NCBI GenBank assembly: GCA_017394865.1 | Contig: JAFPWT010000003.1 | Span: 1 to 41,784 of the forward strand | DNA length: 41,784 bases | Direction of reading: 5' to 3' | Source: Bacteroidales bacterium | GTDB lineage: Bacteria; Bacteroidota; Bacteroidia; Bacteroidales; F082 | Program-made: the position numbers and the translations under genes | Notes under the pieces: model-generated | Told to the model about the DNA's origin: nothing | The model's database searches: none | Seen by the model: only the letters and a program-made list of their open reading frames with translations | In this document: piece by piece, positions 16,577-23,353 of the stretch | Numbering within the stretch: position 1 is the stretch's first letter | Layout of the letters: each line of letters opens with the position of its first letter

Positions 16577-16990
16577 TTAATTAAATTTTACTTCCATCTC
16601 GACGGTGGTGCCTACGCCCACGGTGGATTGGACGTCGAGGCGGTCGACGTTTTTGCGGATGTTGGGCAGACCCATGCCGGCGCCGAATCCCATGTTGCGG
16701 ACTTCGGGCGAGGCGGTGGAGTTGCCTTCCTGCATGGCCCATTCGATGTCGGGGATGCCCGGGCCTTTGTCAACGACCTTCACGATGATCTTGTCGGCTT
16801 CGATGTCGGCGTAGATCATGCCGCCGTAGGCGTGGGCGATGGCGTTGACTTCGGCTTCGTAAAGAGCCACGACGACCCGTTTCACGATCTGGGGGTTCAC
16901 GTTGAGCTGCTTCAAGGTCTTCTTGATGGAACTCGATGCGGCTCCGGCGTTCACAAAGTCCGCTTCAAATACTTGATATTCTAAGTGCAT
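16577..16990 (-). CDS. RsbW-like GHKL ATPase (anti-sigma-factor kinase fold)
   Basis: A 137-residue single-domain ATP-binding protein. The GHKL boxes are visible: N box EAEVNAIAHA, G1 box VDKGPGIPD, and G2 box GFGAGMGLPNI. No dimerisation/His-phosphotransfer domain is present, so it is closer to RsbW/SpoIIAB-type Ser/Thr kinases than to sensor histidine kinases. No anti-anti-sigma protein is recognised nearby. It lies 19 bases upstream of the hydrogenase-like gene and 23 downstream of a DRTGG gene, in one operon. A signalling role, passing a redox signal, is inferred from this setting. Confidence 0.88.
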   Translation of the reverse strand: MHLEYQVFEADFVNAGAASSSIKKTLKQLNVNPQIVKRVVVALYEAEVNAIAHAYGGMIYADIEADKIIVKVVDKGPGIPDIEWAMQEGNSTASPEVRNMGFGAGMGLPNIRKNVDRLDVQSTVGVGTTVEMEVKFN

Positions 16991-17013
16991 AGCGTTTCAT
17001 GTTGGTTTGACAT

Positions 17014-17358
17014 TTAGAAAATGGGCTGCATGCCCGCTTTGAAGAGCAGTCCGCAGGCCTTGAACATGGAGAAGTCACATTCCATGACCACCATGCCCTC
17101 GTCTTCGGCCTCTTCGATCATCTCCTCGGAGGCTTTCTTGCGGCGCACCAGGACGATGATGTCCAGATTGCCCATCTCGCAGGTGCGGATGGTTTGCATG
17201 TTGCACAGTCCGGTGAGGATCACGGGGTTGTAGTCACCCAAGGTGAGCACGTCGCTCATCAGGTCGGAGGCGAAGGCCGTTTCGTGTTCTTCGTTAAGGC
17301 GGTCATGTCCGCAGAGGACCTTGGCCTCCAGCAATTCGGCAATTTCTTTGAGAGTCAT
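17014..17358 (-). CDS. DRTGG domain protein (copy 2)
   Basis: A 114-residue protein that is a DRTGG domain with little else (KVLCGHDRLNEE near the start, ASDLMSDVLTLGD, IIVLVRRKKASEEMIEEAEDEG). DRTGG domains occur beside CBS and phosphotransacetylase domains and are thought to bind small ligands, though which is unknown. It is a paralogue of the protein encoded at 20701-21036, aligning through AxxxSDLxSDVxxxG. First gene of its operon, with TAACTTTG about 50 bases upstream. Confidence 0.83.
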   Translation of the reverse strand: MTLKEIAELLEAKVLCGHDRLNEEHETAFASDLMSDVLTLGDYNPVILTGLCNMQTIRTCEMGNLDIIVLVRRKKASEEMIEEAEDEGMVVMECDFSMFKACGLLFKAGMQPIF

Positions 17359-17407
17359 TTTATGTTGAGTTGTTTATTTGTTGAGTTGTTGAATTGTTTA
17401 GTTGCTA

Positions 17408-17415
17408 CAAAGTTA
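17408..17415 (-). promoter_or_regulatory. Bacteroidota -7 promoter element for the DRTGG-RsbW-HydS-like operon
   Basis: Minus-strand TAACTTTG, 50 bases before the ATG at 17358. The leader between them is a tract of TTGAGTTGTT-like repeats (17361-17403, plus strand). Confidence 0.6.
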
Positions 17416-17497
17416 ATCATTTTTCTGATAGGATGGACGATCGTGAGGTTTTTTGTGTGAAAATCTCCAAAGTTGTTTTTCCTTTCGGAATTCTTTG

Positions 17498-17505
17498 TAT
17501 ATTTG
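17498..17505 (+). promoter_or_regulatory. Bacteroidota -7 promoter element for the structured leader
   Basis: TATATTTG followed by C; TTG near 17473-17475 could serve as the -33 element. Transcription would start near 17510. Confidence 0.55.
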
Positions 17506-17550
17506 CCTCAGTTCTTTTGGCGGATTTTATGCTGCCGATATGATTAACAC

Positions 17551-17651
17551 GAAGCGTTATGCTCGTCTTGCTATCGGAAACGTAAGAATTTATTAGTTTT
17601 TTTACGACGTCCGATAGAAGAAGTGGTATATCAGTGCCACGCTTCTTTTTT
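17551..17651 (+). ncRNA. Predicted structured leader or small RNA with terminator
   Basis: Inverted repeats define a fold: CTATCGGA (17571-17578) pairs with TCCGATAG (17610-17617), extended by CGTAA (17581-17585) with TTACG (17602-17606). GAAG/GTGG (17617-17626) pairs with CCAC/CTTC (17637-17645) before six T, an intrinsic terminator. GAAGCGT (17551-17557) can instead pair with ACGCTTC (17639-17645), which would break the terminator. This is an attenuator-like arrangement upstream of the secreted protein gene, or a stand-alone RNA of about 140 bases. No known RNA family was recognised. Confidence 0.5.
17617..17651 (+). terminator. Rho-independent terminator upstream of 17717
   Basis: GAAG..GTGG arms (17617-17626) with CCAC.CTTC (17637-17645) and then T6. 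It lies in front of the secreted protein gene rather than after one. Confidence 0.6.
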
Positions 17652-17687
17652 GTATTATCCTTTGAGGTGCTGGAAAGGAAGAAAGGT

Positions 17688-17701
17688 TGCGCCCGACACG
17701 C
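17688..17701 (+). promoter_or_regulatory. Conserved leader motif TTGCGCCCGACACG (copy 1)
   Basis: The identical 14 bases occur on the minus strand at about 23934-23947, also just upstream of a secreted protein gene. In both, AGGGA follows four bases later and the ATG comes eight bases after GGGA's A. This alignment supports the ATG at 17717 as the start. Confidence 0.6.
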
Positions 17702-17716
17702 AGTAGGGAAAATGAG

Positions 17717-18550
17717 ATGGAGATGAAAAGGAATTACAGAATTCTTCTGATATGCATCGTGTTTCTTATGGCGCACCTATCTGCTTTTGCTCAGGATTTC
17801 CTATGGGTTTCGGGTGAAGGAAAACTGATAGATTTTGCACCAATGCCTATTTATGACAAACTGCCAAGTGTGATTCACCCAAAAGTGAAACCAAACACCA
17901 AGTCAATAAAGGTTGACAGGTATCTTTTGGTTAACAGGATGGGAGAATTACACCGTTGGGCGGATCGTGACGGACAGTATATCATGCATTACGACACTAC
18001 AGGAAAGCTTGTGCAGATACAAGGCTCACCAGATGACATACATGGCATCAACTTTATATACGATGGAGAAAGAGTTGTCGAGGTTGACGGCAATTATGCT
18101 TGCAGATACATATACGATGCAACTGGAGAGCTTAAGACGATGCATAATATGTATAACCATACATTCCATTACACCCTTGACAAAAAAAGGAATATCACAA
18201 GAATTGATGAGTACGATGGCTCAAAACTCATCCGTACTCACAACTATAGGTTCGACAAAAAAGGAAGAAAGGCAGAATACCATGCCGAGTATAGCATCTG
18301 GAAGTTTGACATTGTCCAGTACTTCAATGACGTTGGTGATGTGGCAACCATAATACGCTATGAAGAACGGAAAAGTGTGGACGGAAGTGTCAAATACATC
18401 CATAATGAATATCGGTTTGAGTATGGGCCGGATGGCAATCCGACAAAATGTGTCGAAATTGAGATTGGCGATGTAGCCGTTGAAACCAGAGGATATGAAT
18501 ACGAATACACTTATGAATTCTATCCGGCGAAAGAAAAGTTGGAAAGATAA
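17717..18550 (+). CDS. Secreted YD/RHS-like repeat protein of unknown function
   Basis: A 277-residue exported protein: a signal peptide (to about AFAQ at residue 25), then tyrosine-rich repeats such as YIMHYDTTGKLVQIQG, FIYDGERVVEVDGNY, YIYDATGELKTMHNMYN, YRFDKKGRKAEYH and FEYGPDGNPTKCVEI. The spacing and YxYDxxGxLxxI pattern resemble YD/RHS or wall-associated repeats, here without a toxin tip. The start is set by alignment with the leader of 23917. Base composition is more AT-rich than the hydrogenase genes around it, which suggests later insertion together with the MNT/HEPN pair. Function unknown. Confidence 0.78.
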   Translation: MEMKRNYRILLICIVFLMAHLSAFAQDFLWVSGEGKLIDFAPMPIYDKLPSVIHPKVKPNTKSIKVDRYLLVNRMGELHRWADRDGQYIMHYDTTGKLVQIQGSPDDIHGINFIYDGERVVEVDGNYACRYIYDATGELKTMHNMYNHTFHYTLDKKRNITRIDEYDGSKLIRTHNYRFDKKGRKAEYHAEYSIWKFDIVQYFNDVGDVATIIRYEERKSVDGSVKYIHNEYRFEYGPDGNPTKCVEIEIGDVAVETRGYEYEYTYEFYPAKEKLER

Positions 18551-18593
18551 ATCAAGAAATTAATGTATCGCAAATATTCGAAAGCAGGAATTG

Positions 18594-18989
18594 CTACTTT
18601 ATCAACCCTATCACTTTCTCGATAAAAGTTCCGGTCAAGGCAATTCGTGGAGCAGTGTCTTCTTCGGTGGCATAATAAGTGCAATTGTAATCGCTTTTTT
18701 CTCGCATAGTCTGGAGTTGAGAATAAAATGCGCCTTCTTCTTTTGATAGGATGCCGGACTTGACATAATACTGATGAAGCATCACCACAGCCCCTTGATG
18801 GGTGCCAACAGGATGCCCATCGTTAATTAGCAAAGCACTTACCGCATGAAATGCAGCATAATACAATCGATTGGCGATGTTGTCCCAAAGACCTGCCTGA
18901 CGTAGAACCTCAATTTCAGAGAAAGTCTTTCGGGCTTTATCAATTTCCAAGTTGACAATGAGTTTCCTTTCTTCACTGTTAATGCTCAT
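18594..18989 (-). CDS. HEPN domain protein (HepT-like partner of the MNT protein)
   Basis: A 131-residue all-helical HEPN protein of the PF05168 type: NRLYYAAFHAVSALLI in the N-terminal helices and MREKSDYN in the later helix. The canonical RNase motif R-x4-6-H is not in the later helix; the only R-x6-H is R41-H48 in the first helices, so ribonuclease activity is uncertain. Its ATG overlaps the stop of the MNT gene (ATGA, 18986-18989). MNT/HEPN pairs act as toxin-antitoxin systems in which MNT AMPylates HEPN in some cases; that is the likeliest role here. Convergent with the YD-repeat gene. Confidence 0.85.
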   Translation of the reverse strand: MSINSEERKLIVNLEIDKARKTFSEIEVLRQAGLWDNIANRLYYAAFHAVSALLINDGHPVGTHQGAVVMLHQYYVKSGILSKEEGAFYSQLQTMREKSDYNCTYYATEEDTAPRIALTGTFIEKVIGLIK

Positions 18990-19300
18990 ACCAATAAGAT
19001 TTTGTCTTGTTCAACGTTCTTGTAATAAGGCAAAAACTGTAACGCATCCCATTCTTCTTGTGAATAGGTCTGGACACTGAAGTATTCACCCAAATCAAAT
19101 CCAAGCTCCATGATGGGATAGGCGATATTCTGGAAATCCGATGTTTCTTGCGGGCGATTGAGCAGAATAAGCAAATCCCAATCAGAATCCTCACGGTAAT
19201 CTCCACGGGCGCGCGAACCATATAGCAATAGATGAGCGTCTTGGGGAAGAATTCGCCTGCCCAATTGCTGGATTTGATGAAGAATGTCCGTGTGACTCAT
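18986..19300 (-). CDS. Minimal nucleotidyltransferase (MntA-like antitoxin)
   Basis: A 104-residue protein with the nucleotidyltransferase signature GSRARGDYREDSDWDLLIL, that is GS followed by ten residues and D-x-D. Length and context fit the MNT antitoxins that transfer AMP to HEPN partners. It is first in a two-gene unit with the HEPN gene. A frame-shifted 80-codon alternative on the same strand (18979-19221) is a shadow. Its promoter region is nearly identical to that of pruA. Confidence 0.87.
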   Translation of the reverse strand: MSHTDILHQIQQLGRRILPQDAHLLLYGSRARGDYREDSDWDLLILLNRPQETSDFQNIAYPIMELGFDLGEYFSVQTYSQEEWDALQFLPYYKNVEQDKILLV

Positions 19301-19321
19301 GGTTGTTATTCAATTATACCG

Positions 19322-19329
19322 CAAAAATA
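19322..19329 (-). promoter_or_regulatory. Bacteroidota -7 promoter element for MNT/HEPN
   Basis: Minus-strand TATTTTTG followed by C, about 22 bases before the ATG at 19300. The 30 bases 19318-19347 nearly match 405-433 before pruA. Confidence 0.7.
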
Positions 19330-19368
19330 AACAAAATGGTTTTAATTCGCAAGAAGTGCTTACCTAAG

Positions 19369-19917
19369 TTAGTCGTTGTAGTTTATCTCCTTCAAATTCT
19401 CCTGTATCATTTCCTTTAAATACTTCATGATGTGAACATCGTTCATCGGCATGCCGTCGAGGGCTTCTTTGACTTCGTCGGTGTCGAAAACGAACTCACC
19501 GTCGTCGGTGATGTGGGTGTAGATGAAGTGGATGTCCTCGTGGGCAGCGAAGAGCATCACTAGTGAGCCTGCCAAATCGCCCATCGGGGGACGGTCGATG
19601 TGGTCGTGCTGGAACCAGAACTTCAGCACGGTGCCTTTGCCCACCTCGCTCTGGATGTCCATGCCACCGCCCATATTTTCAGTGTTCATTTTGATTAATG
19701 GCAGTCCCAATCCCACCTTACGGGTGGTACGTGAGGTGGTCCATGGGTCGGTCACCTTGGCCAGGAACTCGGGGCTCATGCCTTTGCCGTTGTCCTTGAT
19801 GGTGAAGGCGTAAATGTTTTCTTTGAGGCTGTCCTTGATGGTGAGCTCCACCAGAGTCGAGTTGGCCGCGGTAGAGTTTTCCATCAGGTCGTATACATGC
19901 ATGGATAATTCTTTCAT
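19369..19917 (-). CDS. GHKL ATP-binding protein (histidine-kinase-like ATPase domain)
   Basis: A 182-residue protein starting directly with a GHKL fold: N box HVYDLMENSTAAN, G1 box DNGKGM, ATP lid TDPWTTSRTTRKV and G2 box GLGLPLIK. No H-box dimerisation domain or membrane segment is present. The last ~75 residues (from about DRPPMGDLAGSL) form an extra domain of unknown role. It is the last gene of the DRTGG-PHP-ATPase operon, six bases after the PHP gene. Together with the RsbW-like protein at 16577 it makes two different ATPases in one module. Confidence 0.85.
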   Translation of the reverse strand: MKELSMHVYDLMENSTAANSTLVELTIKDSLKENIYAFTIKDNGKGMSPEFLAKVTDPWTTSRTTRKVGLGLPLIKMNTENMGGGMDIQSEVGKGTVLKFWFQHDHIDRPPMGDLAGSLVMLFAAHEDIHFIYTHITDDGEFVFDTDEVKEALDGMPMNDVHIMKYLKEMIQENLKEINYND

Positions 19918-19923
19918 AGTCGT

Positions 19924-20700
19924 TTATCCGTATAAAAGTTGCAGTTTTTCGTTGGGTTCAGTGTCGATGTAGCGTCCGTCTTCGCCGTGAAGGGTTTTGC
20001 GGAACTCATCGAAGGTCTTATTGTACATATGCAGCACGCAATGCACTTCGCCGATGATGTGGAGGAAGTGGGCGTCGCTGCTCTTGGTGAAGTTGAATTT
20101 CTTCAGGTAGGCGTATTTCTTCAGGAAGTCGGGCTTGGTGACGTGTTTGGAAATTTCGAGGGCGTCGGCTTTGATGTCGGGTGGGACGAAACCCAATTGG
20201 CTTACCAAACTGCTGGCGGGTTTGTTCACGTGGGCGGGGACAAACAGTCCACCGATTTCGTGAACCACGTCGTATAGTTGGTCCAAATCCGTGTCGAGCG
20301 CCGACCACAGCAGCCATTCCTCTTCGCCGATCACCTCTTCGTTTTCATCTACGATGAGCTGGTAACCGAACTTCTCTTCATCCAATGGGATGTGGGGGAG
20401 ATGCTCGTTGAGGAATTCCTGGAATTTGTCCAGCTGCTCATCGGTTTCGAAGTAGGCGAGGGCATGGGCTTCTTCCTGGGTGGTGATCTCCACACCGCCG
20501 ATGACGAGAAGGTCGTTTTCGCGCCCGATCTTCTGGGTTACCTTAACCTGTCTTGTCGTGTTGTGATCGCAGATGGCAATGACGTCGAGGTGCAGCTTCT
20601 TGGCTTGCTCCACGATGGCTGATGGACTCATATAGAGGTCGCCACACGGCGAGAGTACCGTGTGCATGTGTAAATCGGCTCTATATGCGTTAAGCTCCAT
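19924..20700 (-). CDS. PHP domain phosphoesterase
   Basis: A 258-residue PHP protein. The metal-binding positions are kept: DLHMHT (His-x-His), CDHNT, GGVEIT, PAHVNK and SSDAH near the C-terminus, as in the trinuclear metal site of PHP phosphoesterases related to histidinol-phosphatase and TrpH/YciV RNase-type nucleotidases. The substrate is unknown. The ATG abuts the stop of the DRTGG gene with no gap, and the GHKL gene follows six bases later. In clostridial genomes, as I recall, PHP, DRTGG and ATPase genes sit with [FeFe]-hydrogenase genes, which matches this setting. Confidence 0.88.
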   Translation of the reverse strand: MELNAYRADLHMHTVLSPCGDLYMSPSAIVEQAKKLHLDVIAICDHNTTRQVKVTQKIGRENDLLVIGGVEITTQEEAHALAYFETDEQLDKFQEFLNEHLPHIPLDEEKFGYQLIVDENEEVIGEEEWLLWSALDTDLDQLYDVVHEIGGLFVPAHVNKPASSLVSQLGFVPPDIKADALEISKHVTKPDFLKKYAYLKKFNFTKSSDAHFLHIIGEVHCVLHMYNKTFDEFRKTLHGEDGRYIDTEPNEKLQLLYG

Positions 20701-21036
20701 TTATTCGTGAAGGAGGTTGTACACCAGGCCGGCAATTTCGTAGGTGGGCAGGTTGGTTTGCAGGATAGGCAGGTCCTCCTCGTTGCTCTGCTCGATGGTC
20801 TCGTCGTTGGGCACGAGGTTCTTCACCAGGATGATGCAGGCCATTTCTTTCAGCGAGGCCACGGCCATCACGTTTTTGTGGGTCTGGAGGGTAATCCAGA
20901 TGTTGCCTTCCATGGCGTTGCCCATCACATCGCTGAGCAGGTCCGATATATAGCATCCGTCAATTTCGCGGTCCAGGCCATTGGCACCGGAGAGGACTTT
21001 CAGTCCGAGTTTGTCAACTAACTCTTGTACTTTCAT
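20701..21036 (-). CDS. DRTGG domain protein (copy 1)
   Basis: A 111-residue DRTGG protein (MKVQELVDKLGLKVLSG, then YISDLLSDVMGNAMEG, ACIILVKNLVPNDETIEQS, YEIAGLVYNLL). It is a paralogue of the protein at 17014-17358. The ATG at 21036 is preferred over an upstream frame from 21090, which would include the promoter and end of the S8 peptidase gene. First gene of an operon with PHP and GHKL proteins. A small-molecule-sensing role is possible but unproven. Confidence 0.84.
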   Translation of the reverse strand: MKVQELVDKLGLKVLSGANGLDREIDGCYISDLLSDVMGNAMEGNIWITLQTHKNVMAVASLKEMACIILVKNLVPNDETIEQSNEEDLPILQTNLPTYEIAGLVYNLLHE

Positions 21037-21060
21037 GTTAAATGATTTAAAATTGGTAGG

Positions 21061-21068
21061 CAAATATA
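21061..21068 (-). promoter_or_regulatory. Bacteroidota -7 promoter element for the DRTGG-PHP-ATPase operon
   Basis: Minus-strand TATATTTG followed by C, 25 bases before the ATG at 21036. It begins 19 bases after the end of the S8 peptidase gene, so the -33 region lies inside that gene. Confidence 0.7.
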
Positions 21069-21086
21069 CTAAATTAAAAAGAATTG

Positions 21087-23336
21087 TCAAGGCATAATCT
21101 CGAACTCGATGCCAAAGCTCCAGGGTGATGGCTGGTTGGCAGGATTGCCGATCAGGCCGTCTGGCTTGGTGATGACATCCGAGAGACGATAGCGGGCAAA
21201 CACGCCCAAGTTGATGGCGTTCTCGAAGGTGTAGCTGATCCTGGTGGTAGCACCGTATTCGAAGAGATTCATCGCTTTGCAGCGTCTGTAATAGGTCACG
21301 ACATTCTCACTATAAGGTTGCGGCTCAACTGGCTGGAGGTCCATGTCTTTCCAAACCGTTTTGTCGGTGGTTCTCACACGTCGTGTGATGTTGATGCCAC
21401 CGTAGGCGCCGAGATCCCAGTTGATGCCCCACATGCGGAACACGATGCGCTCGAGTATCTCGCCACGTAGCTGCATTTGTCGCATTTGTACCTTATGGCC
21501 GGCAACATTAAGGTCGTTCACTCCAAGACTGTTTTTAGCCACAAACCGGTTGAAGTCGAGGCTGTAGCCCAAACCGAATTGATAGGTCTTGCCGTAGAAA
21601 TGACGGCGACCGAAGGCGACATGGCGGTTGAAGCCATTCCATGGGCCGGAAGCCAAGTTGTAATCGAATTGTAAGAAAGAGGTTTCTTGCCAGCCTTCCT
21701 CTTTGATTTCTGGGAAGGTTCCGTCTTGGCCTCTGAGTCGCCAGTTGTTGGCTTCGAGGGTGATCTCCTCGCCAGTGCCGGAGATGGGACAGGAGTCGCA
21801 GAAGCCATTGTAGCTCACGGTTAGTTTTTTGCCTTTGCCGAAGTCCTTGTTTTTCAGTTTGATGCCTTTGGCGTCGGGTAACGTTTTGTAGTAACCAAGC
21901 AGCACGCCGTCGGCCCCTTCCACACTAATGAACACATCCTGATTTTTGATCACTTTCATGACGTCGATGCGCACGCCGTCTTTTTCCTCTACGAAGTTAA
22001 AAGAGCGCTCGGTGGGTTTCAGGTCGCCTGTGAAGTAAGCTGCTTGGGGCACACCGTATCCGTAGGCGTAGTCAAAGTAGGGGTAGAGGTCGGCTGATTT
22101 CTCTATCTCGGCTTTCATCTGAAGGGCGGTGAGGTCGCGGCGGGTCTGCCATGCGCAGGCACAGAAGCCTGCCGTTAGGGGGCTTGAGAAAGAAGTGCCG
22201 TAGGCGTCGGTGAACTTGCCGTTGCTGGGGTTGGCCACCTTGGCGTGACCGAAGGCCACCACGTTGGGTTTCTTTCTTTTGTCGGCAGAGGGACCATAAG
22301 AGCTGAAATAGATATGGTCATAAAGGGTCAGATCGTCGTTGATGCCACCCACGCAGAGCACGTTCTCGGCATCAGAAGGCGTGATGATGGTCATCCAGTG
22401 GACGTCGTCGCCTTCGTTTCCAGCTGAGTTGCACACTAGGATGCCTTTCTCCACGGCTTTGTTGGCGGCTTTGGCTACGTAGGAGGTGCCGTCCATATCC
22501 TTGGTCCAGTGGCGGTCTTTGCCATAGCCTAGAGAACTATTAATGATGTCGACACCGTTTTTGTCGGCCCATTCGGCGGCTTGTGCCCACCACACCTCTT
22601 CCATAAAGGGCTCGGGATCGACTTCGGTGCGGGCCAACAGAAACTCCGCTCCAGTGGCTAGACCCAGTTTCTGCCCTTGGTCGTCAATGCCGGCGATGCA
22701 GCTTAGCACCATGGTGCCATGGGTGCTCCAGCCGTAGACATCCTCTTTCTTTTTTGGGAAGTTGTAGGTCTTGATGATCTGATGGTTGTCGCGCAGGTGC
22801 TTGAAAGCCGGATGCGTGTCCACCTTTGGGAATCCGCCATCAAAAACGGCGATGCGCAAGCCTTTTCCGTCGATGCCTTTATCGATGAAATACTGTCCCC
22901 CGAAACGTTTCAGTTGGTCGGTGAGGACGTCGCTGTTGTCGAGTGCATCAAGGTTATCTTCAATATTAAAGGAAGCGGTGGTTCCGTTGGATTCTATTTC
23001 CTGAACTTTTGCAACGAATGGTAACTGTTCGATCATCAAGGCGTTGTCGTCGGTGGCGAGGATTCCCACGGCGTTGAGCCAGCGTGACTCGCCAAAGACC
23101 TCGATGGAGTAGCTTCCAACGGTGTTGACATAGGTGTCATTCAAAGGGAAGTTGCTGATGTCGTAGAGGTCGGCACCGCAACGTTGGTAACGCTCGATAG
23201 CCTTAATATCAAAATAGGTATAAGGATCAAACTGGGTATTGCTTTTATCCGTAAAGAACACCCAGTAGCTTTTGTTTTGTGCCATCCCCGCTACTGCGAG
23301 CAGGACAATGATGGCGAGCAAGAAATTTTTTCTCAT
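21087..23336 (-). CDS. Secreted S8 (subtilisin) family serine peptidase with barrel-like C-terminus
   Basis: A 749-residue exported protease. Signal peptide at 1-19 (MRKNFLLAIIVLLAVAGMA). The subtilase domain holds Asp166 (AVFDGGF), His206 (STHGTMV), the oxyanion Asn307 (NSAGNEG) and Ser382 (YGTSFSSP), so it should be active. Residues ~20-130 resemble a prodomain. From about residue 590 to the end the sequence alternates in amphipathic strands (FGLGYSLDFNRF, ISYTFENAINLGVFARYRL) and ends in FGIEFEIMP, a pattern of outer-membrane beta-strands with a terminal aromatic-rich strand, not a type IX sorting domain. Located 17 bases after the internally duplicated secreted protein gene, probably in one operon. 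Confidence 0.88.
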   Translation of the reverse strand: MRKNFLLAIIVLLAVAGMAQNKSYWVFFTDKSNTQFDPYTYFDIKAIERYQRCGADLYDISNFPLNDTYVNTVGSYSIEVFGESRWLNAVGILATDDNALMIEQLPFVAKVQEIESNGTTASFNIEDNLDALDNSDVLTDQLKRFGGQYFIDKGIDGKGLRIAVFDGGFPKVDTHPAFKHLRDNHQIIKTYNFPKKKEDVYGWSTHGTMVLSCIAGIDDQGQKLGLATGAEFLLARTEVDPEPFMEEVWWAQAAEWADKNGVDIINSSLGYGKDRHWTKDMDGTSYVAKAANKAVEKGILVCNSAGNEGDDVHWMTIITPSDAENVLCVGGINDDLTLYDHIYFSSYGPSADKRKKPNVVAFGHAKVANPSNGKFTDAYGTSFSSPLTAGFCACAWQTRRDLTALQMKAEIEKSADLYPYFDYAYGYGVPQAAYFTGDLKPTERSFNFVEEKDGVRIDVMKVIKNQDVFISVEGADGVLLGYYKTLPDAKGIKLKNKDFGKGKKLTVSYNGFCDSCPISGTGEEITLEANNWRLRGQDGTFPEIKEEGWQETSFLQFDYNLASGPWNGFNRHVAFGRRHFYGKTYQFGLGYSLDFNRFVAKNSLGVNDLNVAGHKVQMRQMQLRGEILERIVFRMWGINWDLGAYGGINITRRVRTTDKTVWKDMDLQPVEPQPYSENVVTYYRRCKAMNLFEYGATTRISYTFENAINLGVFARYRLSDVITKPDGLIGNPANQPSPWSFGIEFEIMP

Positions 23337-23353
23337 TGTTGGCTGGAATCCAA

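Larger units (their letters stand above)
17359..17716. other. Gene-free stretch: repeats, two promoters and a structured leader
   Basis: This 358-base gap holds imperfect TTGAGTTGTT repeats (17361-17403), the minus-strand promoter at 17408-17415, the plus-strand promoter at 17498-17505, a hairpin-rich transcript region ending in a terminator at 17617-17651, and a conserved leader motif at 17688-17701. A 119-codon open frame on the minus strand here has no family features and crosses these elements, so it is not called. Confidence 0.7.

Noticed and set aside
17361-17403. TTGAGTTGTT-like repeats as a CRISPR fragment
   Set aside because: Units are short, imperfect and without spacers of uniform length; low-complexity leader sequence explains them.
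17417-17776. Minus-strand frame of 119 codons in the 17.4-17.7 kb gap
   Set aside because: It runs through two promoters, a terminator hairpin and the conserved leader motif; the translation has no family features.
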